From the NCBI RefSeq assembly GCF_002754195.1, contig NZ_PEEU01000001.1:3162001-3226000 (forward strand): 64,000 bases of DNA, read 5' to 3'. The translations under genes were made by a program, and so were the position numbers. The first letter of the stretch is position 1, and each line of letters begins with the position of its first letter. The DNA comes from Flavobacterium sp. 9 (lineage in GTDB: Bacteria; Bacteroidota; Bacteroidia; Flavobacteriales; Flavobacteriaceae). Of the stretch, positions 36,285-45,014 are shown one piece after another. The notes beneath the pieces were generated by a model, which had not been told where the DNA came from, searched no databases, and worked only from the letters and a program-made list of their open reading frames with translations.

Positions 36285-37469
36285 ATGAATGTATTAAAAC
36301 GTTGCGTTTTTGGAATTGGATTAATGAGTTTGGCAGCAATTTCTGTTCAATGCAAAAGCGATAAAAAAATGGATGCTACAACAGTTTCTTCAGATGAAAA
36401 AGCTACAGTTACAATCGAAAAATCTTCTTATGGAACAACTTCAAAGGGAGAAAAAGTAGACAGTTATAAGCTGAAAAATCAAAATGGGATGGAGGTTGAT
36501 ATCATCACTTTTGGTGGAAGAATTACCGATTTGAAAGTGCCAAATAAAGAAGGTGTTTCTGAAAATGTAGTTATCGGATTTAATTCTTTGGAGCAATATG
36601 AAAAAGAAAATCCATTTTTTGGAGCTTTAATCGGAAGATATGGAAACAGAATCGCGAAAGGTAAATTCTCTTTAGACGGAAAAGAATATCAATTAGCTAT
36701 CAATAATGCACCAAATGCTTTGCACGGAGGTCCGCAAGGTTTTTTTAACGTTGTTTGGAAAGCTGATGAGGTTAAATCCGGAAATACAGCGACTTTAAAA
36801 TTATCATATTTAAGTAAAGATTTAGAAGAAGGTTATCCTGGAAATCTTCAGGTTTTTGTAACATATACTTTGACAAATGATAATCAATTGGAAGTTTTGT
36901 ATGAAGCAACAACAGACAAGAAAACGATTGTAAATCTAACGCAACATTCTTATTTCAATTTGTCAGGAGATTTTTCTAAAACAATCTTAGATCATGAATT
37001 GACTTTGAATGCTGATAAATTAGTTCCGGTTGATGCAACTTTAATTCCAACAGGAAAATTGGAAGATGTTGCTAATACACCTTTCGATTTCAGAACTCCA
37101 AAACTAATTGGAAAAGACATCGAAGTTAAAAACGAACAATTAGAAAGAGGAAAAGGTTACGATCATTGTTGGGTATTGAACAATCCTGAAAAAGGAAAAA
37201 CAATTATTGCAAAAGTATATCACGCAGCGAGTGGAAGGGTTATGGAAATGACAACTGACGAACCTGGAATTCAGTTTTACTCAGGGAATTTCCTTGATGG
37301 AACTTTGCCAACGCGTGACGGTAAAAAATATGGACACAGAACGGGACTTTGTTTAGAAACTGAACATTATCCGGATTCTCCAAATCAGAAAAACTTCCCG
37401 ACAACGGTTTTAAATCCGGGAGAAAAATATAAGACTAAAACTGTTTTTAAATTCTCAGTAAAAAAATAG
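36285..37469 (+). CDS. galM: Aldose 1-epimerase, lipoprotein form
   Basis: A 394-residue mutarotase. The reading frame opens at a TTG at 36222, but the ATG at 36285 gives a proper lipoprotein signal (lipobox SVQC, Cys23), so it is chosen. GalM motifs are GRYGNRIAKGKF, LHGGPQGFFNVVWKA, LTQHSYFNLSGDF, the GYDHCWVL loop and CLETEHYPDSPNQKNFPTTVL. It likely acts in the periplasm, presenting the correct anomer of released sugar for uptake. It closes the ara operon. Its last 343 coding bases plus terminator are duplicated at 39558 beyond an inserted gene. Confidence 0.92.
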   Translation: MNVLKRCVFGIGLMSLAAISVQCKSDKKMDATTVSSDEKATVTIEKSSYGTTSKGEKVDSYKLKNQNGMEVDIITFGGRITDLKVPNKEGVSENVVIGFNSLEQYEKENPFFGALIGRYGNRIAKGKFSLDGKEYQLAINNAPNALHGGPQGFFNVVWKADEVKSGNTATLKLSYLSKDLEEGYPGNLQVFVTYTLTNDNQLEVLYEATTDKKTIVNLTQHSYFNLSGDFSKTILDHELTLNADKLVPVDATLIPTGKLEDVANTPFDFRTPKLIGKDIEVKNEQLERGKGYDHCWVLNNPEKGKTIIAKVYHAASGRVMEMTTDEPGIQFYSGNFLDGTLPTRDGKKYGHRTGLCLETEHYPDSPNQKNFPTTVLNPGEKYKTKTVFKFSVKK

Positions 37470-37539
37470 TTTTGGAATTTGTTTAGTAAATTAGTAATTC
37501 TCTAAGAAACCTCGAAAGGAGTACTTTCGAGGTTTTTTT
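37127..37539 (+). repeat. 413-bp direct repeat, left copy (galM 3' end and terminator)
   Basis: Aligned base by base with 39558-39970 (offset 2431). There are seven differences and no gaps; six are synonymous third-position changes and one is His (left) versus Tyr (right). All seven lie in the first ~240 bp; the last ~175 bp are identical. The repeats bracket the DUF262 gene. Confidence 0.95.
37507..37539 (+). terminator. Intrinsic terminator of the ara operon
   Basis: AAACCTCGAAAG / CTTTCGAGGTTT, a perfect 12-bp stem with a 5-nt loop and T run, 37 bp after the galM stop. An identical copy is at 39938-39970. Confidence 0.92.
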
Positions 37540-37619
37540 ATATTTTGAGGAAATCGGTATTATTTTTACAATTGTTTTGTGTTTATTACAATAGAATTTA
37601 TTAAATGCAGTTTTAATTA

Positions 37620-39380
37620 TTAAATTGTCCTACCAAGAATTTTTGTATAATAGAATTTAGATAGTTCTTCGGCTCTAATTTTAATTGAATCTTCTTTCCA
37701 ATCATCGTTTGATTTAGTAAAGTCATTAATCCATTTATAAGAAGATTTTAAATATATTTCCTTTTTGTCTTCATATGATTTGTCTCCAGCTTCATTATTT
37801 AACCTTGCTTCTAGAAGTATTAGGTTTCCAATATTTAAAGACGTAAAGCCATCTTTTTCAGATTTTATGTGTTCTATCGTTCCAATATCTGAAAAAACAT
37901 CACTGTTTTCAAAATGAGAGTTTATCTTACCAATAATATATTTTGATTTAATATTATTTGGATGATCTTTTTTTGAAAATGTCAGTTCAACAAAATTTTT
38001 CGAAAATTGTAAATAATCTGGTAATAGATTATTTAACGGTTCTATTAGATTTTCTTCAATTATTTTTGATGTGTCAGTTTTATTGGTTGCTGAATTTAAA
38101 CTTATTGCAAATTTTGAATAAGTATTTTCAAACCTGCTTGCTCTTCCTGAAAAAATTGAATTATAAGCAAAATGAAAGTTTTCTAGGAATATAATAGTGC
38201 TCTTAAATTTTGCAGTAGTTATTAGATCGTTATCTTTTGCCTTAAATAGAGAAAGCAAGGCAATTCTAACTTGAACTATGTTGAAATAATTCATTAAGAC
38301 ATTTAAACTTTGAACGAGCCAAAAATATTCTTTCCTATTTCCATAGTCTTCACGCCTTGGATTTAAAATTTTTATATAAATTTCTGAATCTCTTTCTACT
38401 TCCTTTAAAAAATTTTTATATCTATCTTTTGTTTTTGGTTTTATTTCTTTTTGGAAATCATCATAAAGTTTAGATCCGGATGTTTTTTTATAATTACTAA
38501 TCCAAAAATGCCTATAAAATGTAGCAAACCCAATAGTCTCGTGTCTAGAAATTAAATTTTGTTTGATCTCATTCCATTTTACTTCAGCGAAGTCAGCTGA
38601 CCCATTTTCATCTACAATTTCAAATATCTTATTTTTTATTAAATCTACATGCGAAAGCTTTTTGCCTTTTGCATTTAATATTTCAAAAATCATATTAGCA
38701 TTTTCTTTATCGAATGTGGATATTGAAATGAAAGTAGTGTTTAAAATTTGGTCACGAATAGTTTTTAATATATCTATGTAAGATAGGTCATCTACATCTT
38801 TGCTTCCTAGTTTCTTTTTTAGGTGAACTCTTAATTTTTTTTCTTCAAGGTTTTCGTATAAATAATCAAAAGATTCTTTTATGCATTCTTCTTCTTCAGT
38901 TGATGTGTTTTGGATATCGTTTTTTTCACGATCTTGAATATAAAAAGAGAAATATGGATAATGTGTTTTGCTTTCTAAAACTCGGACTTCATTCCCATCA
39001 TCATCTTCCGTCATTATATATTTGAATATTTGAGTGCTTAATTTTTCTTCGCCTAATCGTTTAAAACGATCCGATAAGGCAGAAAATAAGATGGTGATTG
39101 TTGTAATTCTTTGTTGTCCGTCTACAACTAATATTGATTTTGAATTCTCAGAATTCTCAGAATAATCCCCAATAAATAGCATTGTGCCTAAAAAATAACT
39201 AGAAGATTCTAACACTCCTTCATTTATTATTAAACAACTAATCATATCATCAAGTAATTCTTGATAGTTCTTTTTGTCCCAAGAGTATTCCCTTTGAAAC
39301 CTTGGAATAGAGAATTGCTTTCCTGAACTTAATAATTCTTTGATAGTTTTGTCAATAGACTTAATATTCATGTTTATCAA
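37620..39380 (-). CDS. DUF262/DUF1524 protein (GmrSD-like nuclease family)
   Basis: A 586-residue single-chain protein. The N-terminal DUF262 domain shows the ParB-like motifs IPRFQREYSW (residues 25-34) and VDGQQR (86-91). The middle is helical, and the C-terminus has a DUF1524 His-Me-type nuclease core: IEHI with H504, IGNLILLE with N519, then LNN and a SYEDKK segment. DUF262 plus DUF1524 is the make-up of GmrSD-type modification-dependent restriction enzymes and related phage-defence proteins, where NTP use by DUF262 drives DUF1524 cleavage. It is the only gene between two copies of the galM 3' end, in opposite orientation, and looks acquired. An anti-phage role is inference. Confidence 0.85.
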   Translation of the reverse strand: MINMNIKSIDKTIKELLSSGKQFSIPRFQREYSWDKKNYQELLDDMISCLIINEGVLESSSYFLGTMLFIGDYSENSENSKSILVVDGQQRITTITILFSALSDRFKRLGEEKLSTQIFKYIMTEDDDGNEVRVLESKTHYPYFSFYIQDREKNDIQNTSTEEEECIKESFDYLYENLEEKKLRVHLKKKLGSKDVDDLSYIDILKTIRDQILNTTFISISTFDKENANMIFEILNAKGKKLSHVDLIKNKIFEIVDENGSADFAEVKWNEIKQNLISRHETIGFATFYRHFWISNYKKTSGSKLYDDFQKEIKPKTKDRYKNFLKEVERDSEIYIKILNPRREDYGNRKEYFWLVQSLNVLMNYFNIVQVRIALLSLFKAKDNDLITTAKFKSTIIFLENFHFAYNSIFSGRASRFENTYSKFAISLNSATNKTDTSKIIEENLIEPLNNLLPDYLQFSKNFVELTFSKKDHPNNIKSKYIIGKINSHFENSDVFSDIGTIEHIKSEKDGFTSLNIGNLILLEARLNNEAGDKSYEDKKEIYLKSSYKWINDFTKSNDDWKEDSIKIRAEELSKFYYTKILGRTI

Positions 39381-39557
39381 TTAATGATTTGTTATTGTTT
39401 TTTTGAAGTGTACTGTAAAAATGTCCCTTAATTCTAAAAGTGGAGTGCGTTTGCGACTAAATTAAGTCTTATTATCGGATTAGCCAAATCATCAAAAAAT
39501 AAAAGTACATTTGATTAAACGAATTGTTCAAATCCATTGTAATAACAGGACCATTGC

Positions 39558-39900
39558 TAAAAACGAACAATTAGAAAGAGGAAAAGGTTACGATTATTGT
39601 TGGGTATTGAACAATCCTGAAAAAGGAAAAACAATTATTGCAAAAGTATATCACGCAGCGAGTGGAAGGGTTATGGAAATGACAACTGACGAACCTGGAA
39701 TTCAGTTTTACTCAGGAAATTTCCTTGACGGAACTTTACCAACGCGCGACGGTAAAAAATATGGACACAGAACGGGACTTTGTTTAGAAACAGAGCATTA
39801 TCCGGATTCTCCAAATCAGAAAAACTTCCCGACAACGGTTTTAAATCCGGGAGAAAAATATAAGACTAAAACTGTTTTTAAATTCTCAGTAAAAAAATAG
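39558..39900 (+). pseudogene. Truncated galM 3' fragment
   Basis: Encodes only the last ~114 residues of the lipoprotein GalM (from KNEQLERGKGYDYCW), without start, signal sequence or the N-terminal catalytic parts. It is the right copy of the 413-bp repeat. An open frame runs into it from a TTG at 39511, but no promoter with both elements is present (only a TACATTTG box at 39506), so translation is unlikely to give a working enzyme. The preceding DNA (39381-39557) holds no recognisable gene. Confidence 0.9.
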
Positions 39901-39937
39901 TTTTGGAATTTGTTTAGTAAATTAGTAATTCTCTAAG

Positions 39938-39970
39938 AAACCTCGAAAGGAGTACTTTCGAGGTTTTTTT
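39938..39970 (+). terminator. Duplicated galM terminator
   Basis: Same 12-bp stem and loop as at 37507-37539, carried along in the 413-bp repeat. Confidence 0.9.
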
Positions 39971-40006
39971 TGTAATTATTAAAAGGCATTACGATTTGTA
40001 GGGATT

Positions 40007-40038
40007 TTGTTAATTTATTCTATTCTTTCTTATATTTG
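40007..40038 (+). promoter_or_regulatory. Promoter of the alpha/beta hydrolase gene
   Basis: TTG at 40007-40009, a 21-nt spacer and a consensus TATATTTG at 40031-40038 match the flavobacterial promoter pattern and sit 30 bp before the chosen ATG. Confidence 0.75.
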
Positions 40039-40068
40039 AGAGATAACTATTATAAAAACTATTTGCAA

Positions 40069-40947
40069 ATGAAAAAACCAATTAAAGCATTACTTCTGTT
40101 ATTAACATCTTCAATATTTGGAATCGCAAATGCTCAGGTTCAGATGAATTTTAAATTTGACACGCCTTATGGTAAAAATACCGCTGTTGGAAAATTTGCT
40201 GAAATCAATGGAGCTAAAATCTATTATGAAGAATATGGAAAAGGGGAACCGTTGTTATTAATTCACGGAAATGGAGGAAGTATTGAATCAATGGGAAATC
40301 AGATCGATTATTTTAAAAGTAAATATAGAGTTATTGTTGCTGATAGTAGAGGGCAAGGTAAATCAGAGTTGAAAACAGATTCTTTGACATACGTTCAGAT
40401 TACAAAAGATACAGAAGAATTAGTTAATAGGTTAAAACTAGATTCGATAAGTATTATTGGATGGAGTGATGGGGGAATTGTTGGTTTGCAAATGGGGATT
40501 TCAGGGAAGTCAAAAATAAAGAAAATTGTAGCGATGGGAGCAAATTTAAGACCCGATTCTACAGCTATTTATTCATGGGCTACAAAAGATGTTCAGAACT
40601 TGAAAAAAATGATTGTTTCAAAAATTAAAGAAAAAGATACTAGCGAGAATTGGAATCTAATGAAACAACTTGCTGGACTTTTGATATATCAACCTACTAT
40701 TGCAGCAAAAGATTTATCAAAAATTAAAGCAAAAGTTCTTATAATAGCTGGAGATAGAGACGTAATTAGAAATGAACATTCGGTAGAAATTTTTGAAAAC
40801 ATACCTAAGGCTCAGTTGTGTATTATGCCTGGAGAAACTCATTTTGCACCGGCTTCAAGTCCGGAAGTATTTAATGCATTAGCAAATAAGTTTTTATCAG
40901 AACCGTTTAAGAGACCAGATTCGGATTGGACTAAATGGGGTAAGTAA
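40069..40947 (+). CDS. Secreted alpha/beta-fold hydrolase
   Basis: A 292-residue protein from the ATG at 40069; an earlier in-frame TTG at 40036 overlaps the -7 box. A signal peptide ends near ANAQ. The core shows the oxyanion HGNGG motif (residues 66-70), the nucleophile elbow G-W-S133-D-G, an acidic residue in AGDRD (D229 or D231) and catalytic H258 (GETHFAP). It resembles generic periplasmic alpha/beta hydrolases related to haloalkane dehalogenase/peroxidase-like esterases. The substrate is unknown. It stands alone between its own promoter and a terminator. Confidence 0.85.
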   Translation: MKKPIKALLLLLTSSIFGIANAQVQMNFKFDTPYGKNTAVGKFAEINGAKIYYEEYGKGEPLLLIHGNGGSIESMGNQIDYFKSKYRVIVADSRGQGKSELKTDSLTYVQITKDTEELVNRLKLDSISIIGWSDGGIVGLQMGISGKSKIKKIVAMGANLRPDSTAIYSWATKDVQNLKKMIVSKIKEKDTSENWNLMKQLAGLLIYQPTIAAKDLSKIKAKVLIIAGDRDVIRNEHSVEIFENIPKAQLCIMPGETHFAPASSPEVFNALANKFLSEPFKRPDSDWTKWGK

Positions 40948-40983
40948 AAGCAGACTCAAAGTTTTATTAGTTTAGTAATTCTA

Positions 40984-41019
40984 TAAAAAACCTCGAAAGT
41001 GATCCTTTTGAGGTTTTTT
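40984..41019 (+). terminator. Intrinsic terminator of the hydrolase gene
   Basis: AAAAAACCTC / GAGGTTTTTT stem extended by GAAAG / CTTTT around a short loop, then T's. It is similar in sequence to the galM terminator. Confidence 0.8.
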
Positions 41020-41126
41020 ATGGAGTTAAGAATGAAATTAAAGTAAACTTTGCGACTCTGCGTCTTTTCGAGATTAAAGAATTACAACTTATAAAATCTT
41101 AACTTCGCAATAGAAAACGAAAGCAA

Positions 41127-41597
41127 ATGAACCATCTATTCAAAGCAGAACTAAACTGGACTTCAACCAAAAAGCAAGAAGAAACAACTTCAAGGTTTTA
41201 TAGCAAAAGTCATCAAATTAAAATTGAAGGAAAACCTGTTTTAGCTGTTTCTGCAGCAAAAGCATTCAAAGGCGATCCGGAATTATACAATCCCGAAGAT
41301 TTGTTGTTGAGCAGTTTGGTTTCGTGCCATATGATGTCCTATCTATATGTATGTTCTCAAAACGGAATAGAAGTTCTGGAATATTCAGACAATGCCGAAG
41401 CAACACTTGAAGTTTCGCCCAACGGAAGCGGACGTTTTACAGAAGTCAGATTAAATCCGAAAGTAAAGATTTCAAATTCTGATAAAATTAATTTAGCTTT
41501 AGAATTGCACACAAAAGCAAATCAATTATGCTTTATTGCTAACTCTTGTAATTTTCCCGTTTTGCATAATGCGAGTTGTGAGGTTGTTATGGAGTAA
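41127..41597 (+). CDS. OsmC-family peroxidase-like protein
   Basis: A 156-residue OsmC/Ohr-superfamily protein. The two reactive cysteines typical of the family are at C67 (SSLVSCHMMSYL) and C135 (ANQLCFIANS), with NPEDLLLSSLVSCH as the diagnostic segment. Members reduce organic hydroperoxides with a Cys pair in homodimers. Extra cysteines at 141 and 151 are unusual but may be incidental. It appears monocistronic. The gaps before and after (40948-41126, 41598-41778) show no other gene. Confidence 0.88.
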   Translation: MNHLFKAELNWTSTKKQEETTSRFYSKSHQIKIEGKPVLAVSAAKAFKGDPELYNPEDLLLSSLVSCHMMSYLYVCSQNGIEVLEYSDNAEATLEVSPNGSGRFTEVRLNPKVKISNSDKINLALELHTKANQLCFIANSCNFPVLHNASCEVVME

Positions 41598-41778
41598 ATT
41601 TTCCTCTAAATCAAGTTTTGATGTTTTATAATTTAAATTATTAATGTAAAACTGTAAAATAAATAATTATTGTTTCTTTGTCTGACTTTCTTTATTTTGT
41701 AAGAAAAAGCAAGATTGAAAAATCTTTTGACTTTTTAATATTATAAGAAAGAATAATTAAAAAATGAATAAATCCTAA

Positions 41779-42921
41779 ATGAATAATTTAACTCCTTTAT
41801 TTGCTCTTATTGTATTTATAATTGCGTTTTCAACAGCTTATATAATTAATTTAAAATACAAAGTAAATAATTTGTGTTCACGATATGAAACGGTTGATGG
41901 TCTTAGAGGATTTCTTGCAATTAGTGTATTTATTTCTCACGCAAGTTTATGGTATCAATATATTCAGGAGAATCAGTGGGCTACTAAATCTTATTTATAT
42001 TCACAATTGGGCTCAACAAGCGTTGCTTTTTTTTTCATGATTTCAAGTTTTTTATTTATTTCAAAATTGTTAAATTCAAAAGAAAAAGGATTTGATTGGA
42101 GGTCATTCTTCGTTTCAAGATTTTTTAGATTAGCCCCAATGTATTATTTTTCTCTTACTATAATTGTGATAATTGTAATGATTATTAGTGATTGGAAATT
42201 GAAAACGGGACTGTTTCAGTTTTTACATGAGATGTTTTTGTTGGGGACTTTTACAGTTATCCGTGACACCAGTATTAATAATTTTGGCTTAACTTATTTG
42301 ATTAACGCTGGAGTAGTTTGGTCGCTTCCTTTTGAATGGTTATTTTATTTTAGTCTGCCTTTAATCTCACTGATAATTTTAAAGAAGAAACCACCAGTTT
42401 TTTATTTGGTAATAAGTCTTCTTTTTGTCATTGGATATTTTTATGTAAACGTTATCCGCATTCCTTTTCTTCTTTCTTTTGTAGGAGGAGCTATAGCTGC
42501 ACTTGTTGTAAAAAAGAAACTTCTTGAAAATAAAAACAGTACGCTTTTAAGTATTTTAATTTTAGTTTGTTTGGCTTTAATACCTCAATTTGAAAACTCC
42601 AATAATATATATTGTAAGCTTTTAATAACAATTGTTTTTGTTTTAATAGCATCTGGAAATACACTATTTGGAATTTTGAATAGCTCAACATTAAAATTGT
42701 TGGGTGAGATTTCTTATAGCACATATCTAATTCATGGGATTATTCTTTTTCTTGTTTTTTATTTTGGATTTGGGCTTGAGAAAGCAAAAAAACTCTTGAC
42801 ATCAGAATATTGTGAAGTTGTTTTTTTAATTACACCAATTATTGTAATTTTTAGTTTTCTGTGTTATAAAGGTGTTGAAAAACCTTTTATGGAAATTTCA
42901 AAAAAATACAATAACAAGTAA
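41779..42921 (+). CDS. Membrane acyltransferase (acyltransferase 3/OafA-like)
   Basis: A 380-residue inner-membrane protein with about ten hydrophobic helices. After TM1, the family signature VDGLRGFLAISVFISHAS carries the conserved His54. A second conserved block is FRLAPMYYFSL, and the C-terminus ends with VEKPFMEISKKY, typical of the family. Such enzymes O-acylate cell-envelope glycans or lipids using acyl-CoA. No partner or glycan gene lies nearby, so the acceptor cannot be named. Confidence 0.88.
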   Translation: MNNLTPLFALIVFIIAFSTAYIINLKYKVNNLCSRYETVDGLRGFLAISVFISHASLWYQYIQENQWATKSYLYSQLGSTSVAFFFMISSFLFISKLLNSKEKGFDWRSFFVSRFFRLAPMYYFSLTIIVIIVMIISDWKLKTGLFQFLHEMFLLGTFTVIRDTSINNFGLTYLINAGVVWSLPFEWLFYFSLPLISLIILKKKPPVFYLVISLLFVIGYFYVNVIRIPFLLSFVGGAIAALVVKKKLLENKNSTLLSILILVCLALIPQFENSNNIYCKLLITIVFVLIASGNTLFGILNSSTLKLLGEISYSTYLIHGIILFLVFYFGFGLEKAKKLLTSEYCEVVFLITPIIVIFSFLCYKGVEKPFMEISKKYNNK

Positions 42922-43065
42922 CATCTAAGGTCTGGTATTCTTAAAAGAACCGATGTCATTTGTATAATAAGTTTAAATTTTAATCACAAAACCGCCATTA
43001 GGTTTTATTTTTACGGTCATTTTTTTGGCTTTTATATTGAGTAAATCTATATGCAAGTTCTAAGG

Positions 43066-43494
43066 TTAAAACTTCCTTTTCAGATAAGGCGTTCCATCAC
43101 CATCTTCACAATAATTTTTGAGACTTAAAAGAAACATTGCCCAATTGTAATTGCACCATTGGTAGAATTCGGTCAGTTCACGCCAATCAAAATGTTTGAG
43201 AACAATCGCCGTCACGCCATCTTTTTCGGTTAAGTCAAAGGAAATTTTCGTTCCAATCCATTCCGGATCAGATTCTATACATTCCCAAAGTATTCTTTTA
43301 TTAGGAGATAATTCTGTTATTTTCATTTTTGTGAGATCATTATCTCCGAAATTAAACTCATTGATAAAACCCAATTCTGACTTAACAACTAGTTTCTCTG
43401 TCCAAAAAGCGCCAAGACCTTCTTGTGTTGTTAGTGCTGTAAAAACAGCTTCAATAGGTGATTTGATATAATTAATGTGCTCTATTTTTTCCAT
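43066..43494 (-). CDS. AHSA1/SRPBCC-family protein
   Basis: A 142-residue START-like (AHSA1, SRPBCC) protein: IEHINYIKSPIEAVFTALTTQEGLGAFWTEKLVV followed by NFGDNDLTKMKITELSPNKRILWECIES and KHFDWRELTEFYQWCNYNWAMFLLSLKNYCEDG. The fold forms a hydrophobic cavity; most members are of unknown function. Monocistronic, convergent with the acyltransferase gene and 148 bp beyond the tRNA-Leu 3' end on the same strand. Confidence 0.85.
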   Translation of the reverse strand: MEKIEHINYIKSPIEAVFTALTTQEGLGAFWTEKLVVKSELGFINEFNFGDNDLTKMKITELSPNKRILWECIESDPEWIGTKISFDLTEKDGVTAIVLKHFDWRELTEFYQWCNYNWAMFLLSLKNYCEDGDGTPYLKRKF

Positions 43495-43608
43495 TTTTAT
43501 TGATGATTATAATTTAAAGTTATAAAGTTAACAAACTTTAAGTAGCTCTAAAATAGGTGATAAAGACGAAAAAACAATAAAATTAGTTTTATTGAAGTAG
43601 TATAAAAC

Positions 43609-43641
43609 CAAAAAAACCTCTTCCGTTAAGAAGAGGTTTTT
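43609..43641 (-). terminator. Terminator after tRNA-Leu
   Basis: On the minus strand AAAAACCTCTT / AAGAGGTTTTT forms a strong stem with T run directly after the tRNA 3' end. Confidence 0.85.
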
Positions 43642-43642
43642 G

Positions 43643-43722
43643 TACCCGGAGCCGGAGTCGAACCGGCACGGTTTCCCACAGGTGTTTGAGACCAGCGCGT
43701 CTACCAATTCCGCCATCCGGGC
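43643..43722 (-). tRNA. tRNA-Leu (anticodon CAA)
   Basis: On the minus strand the sequence folds as a tRNA. The acceptor GCCCGGA pairs with TCCGGGT, the D arm has GCGGAATTGGTAGACGC as in leucine tRNAs, the anticodon loop is CTCAAAC giving CAA, and the T arm is GCCGG-TTCGACT-CCGGC. The class II variable arm is short. The 3' CCA is not encoded. One anticodon-stem pair (T28/T42) is mismatched. Confidence 0.9.
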
Positions 43723-43894
43723 TTAGCAGACGAAAAAATAATCAAATAAATCAATTATTTTAACGCAATAGAATAAGTTAATTATGATGTCATAACTGTG
43801 CTTATTCCTTTAACACGGTGCAAATGTAAAAAATAAAATTAAAAATTCTAATAAAAATACTTAATTTTTTCCTTTCAGTGTCCAATAAATTTTC

Positions 43895-43902
43895 TAAATT
43901 TG
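43895..43902 (+). promoter_or_regulatory. -7 element of prs
   Basis: TAAATTTG, an exact TAnnTTTG match 51 bp before the prs ATG. No clear TTG -33 element is seen. The gap 43723-43953 is otherwise AT-rich and featureless. Confidence 0.55.
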
Positions 43903-43953
43903 CACCTCGTTAAAACGAAGCACACACAACTAACTACAAAACAACAAATTATA

Positions 43954-44895
43954 ATGTCGCACCTAGAACCAGAAGCTAAAATTTTTGCTTGTTCACAAAG
44001 TGTTTATCTTGCAGAAAAAATTGCAGAACAATACGGAATTCCGTTAGGGAAAGTAACGATGTCAACGTATAGCGATGGAGAATTTCAGCCATCTTACGAA
44101 GAATCAATAAGAGGATTACGCGTTTTTATCGTGTGCTCAACTTTTCCAACTGCCGATAATTTGATGGAATTGTTATTAATGATTGATGCAGCAAAACGTG
44201 CATCAGCAAGACACATTACAGCTGTTATGCCTTATTTTGGTTGGGCAAGACAAGATAGAAAAGACAAACCAAGAGTACCGATTGGAGCAAAATTAGTAGC
44301 TAATTTATTAGATGCTGCAGGAGCAACAAGAGTAATGACAATGGATTTGCATGCAGATCAAATTCAAGGGTTTTTCGAAAAACCAGTAGATCATTTATTT
44401 GCATCTACAATCTTTTTACCATACGTAGAAAGTTTAAAATTAGAGAATCTAACAATTGCATCTCCGGATATGGGAGGTTCAAAAAGAGCATATGCTTACT
44501 CTAAGTTTTTGGAATCAGATGTAGTAATCTGTTACAAACAAAGAAAAGCAGCCAACGTTATCGATACTATGGAGCTAATTGGTGAAGTAAAAGGTCGTAA
44601 CGTAATATTAGTAGACGACATGATCGATACTGGTGGTACATTAGCGAAAGCAGCAGATTTGATGATCGAAAAAGGAGCATTAAGCGTTAGAGCAATTTGT
44701 ACACACGCCATTTTATCTGGTAATGCCTACGAAAAAATTGAAAACTCAAAATTAAGTGAGTTAATAGTTACCGATTCTATTCCGTTAAAGAGAGAATCAA
44801 AGAAAATAAAAGTCGTGAGTTGTGCACCTCTTTTTGCTGAAGTTATGCACATGGTGCACCACAACAATTCCATTAGTGGAAAATTTATTATGTAA
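43954..44895 (+). CDS. prs: Ribose-phosphate pyrophosphokinase
   Basis: A 313-residue PRPP synthetase from the ATG at 43954. The frame extends upstream to 43900, but the -7 box overlaps that extension and family alignment starts near SHLEPEAKIFACSQSVYLAEKIA. Motifs include the flexible-loop ARQDRKDKPRVPIGAKLVA, SPDMGGSKRAYAYSK, and the PRPP-binding VDDMIDTGGTL. It makes PRPP from ribose 5-phosphate and ATP for purine, pyrimidine, His and Trp synthesis. It precedes rplY, a common arrangement in Bacteroidota. Confidence 0.96.
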   Translation: MSHLEPEAKIFACSQSVYLAEKIAEQYGIPLGKVTMSTYSDGEFQPSYEESIRGLRVFIVCSTFPTADNLMELLLMIDAAKRASARHITAVMPYFGWARQDRKDKPRVPIGAKLVANLLDAAGATRVMTMDLHADQIQGFFEKPVDHLFASTIFLPYVESLKLENLTIASPDMGGSKRAYAYSKFLESDVVICYKQRKAANVIDTMELIGEVKGRNVILVDDMIDTGGTLAKAADLMIEKGALSVRAICTHAILSGNAYEKIENSKLSELIVTDSIPLKRESKKIKVVSCAPLFAEVMHMVHHNNSISGKFIM

Positions 44896-44905
44896 AAAGT
44901 AATAC

Positions 44906-44969
44906 GCTTCAGGCTTTAAGTCTTAAGCTATTCATTTTACAAAAAAGCCTAAAGCCTGGCGCCTGAAGC
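44906..44969. repeat. GCCTGAAGC-type inverted intergenic repeat
   Basis: GCTTCAGGC (44906-44914) and GCCTGAAGC (44961-44969), with inner AGGCTTTA / TAAAGCCT, form an imperfect stem between prs and rplY. It may act as a terminator-like structure or be one of the short repeats scattered through this genome. Confidence 0.55.
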
Positions 44970-45014
44970 TTATAGCAAATTAGAATATTTATTAATAACT
45001 ATATTTTTTTTACA

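Larger units (their letters stand above)
39558..39970 (+). repeat. 413-bp direct repeat, right copy
   Basis: Right partner of the repeat at 37127-37539, 98.3% identical by hand alignment, ending exactly at the T run of the duplicated terminator. Confidence 0.95.

Noticed and set aside
39511..39900. A second, short aldose epimerase gene
   Set aside because: It lacks signal sequence and N-terminal catalytic parts, begins at a TTG in unrelated DNA and is the right half of a 413-bp duplication.
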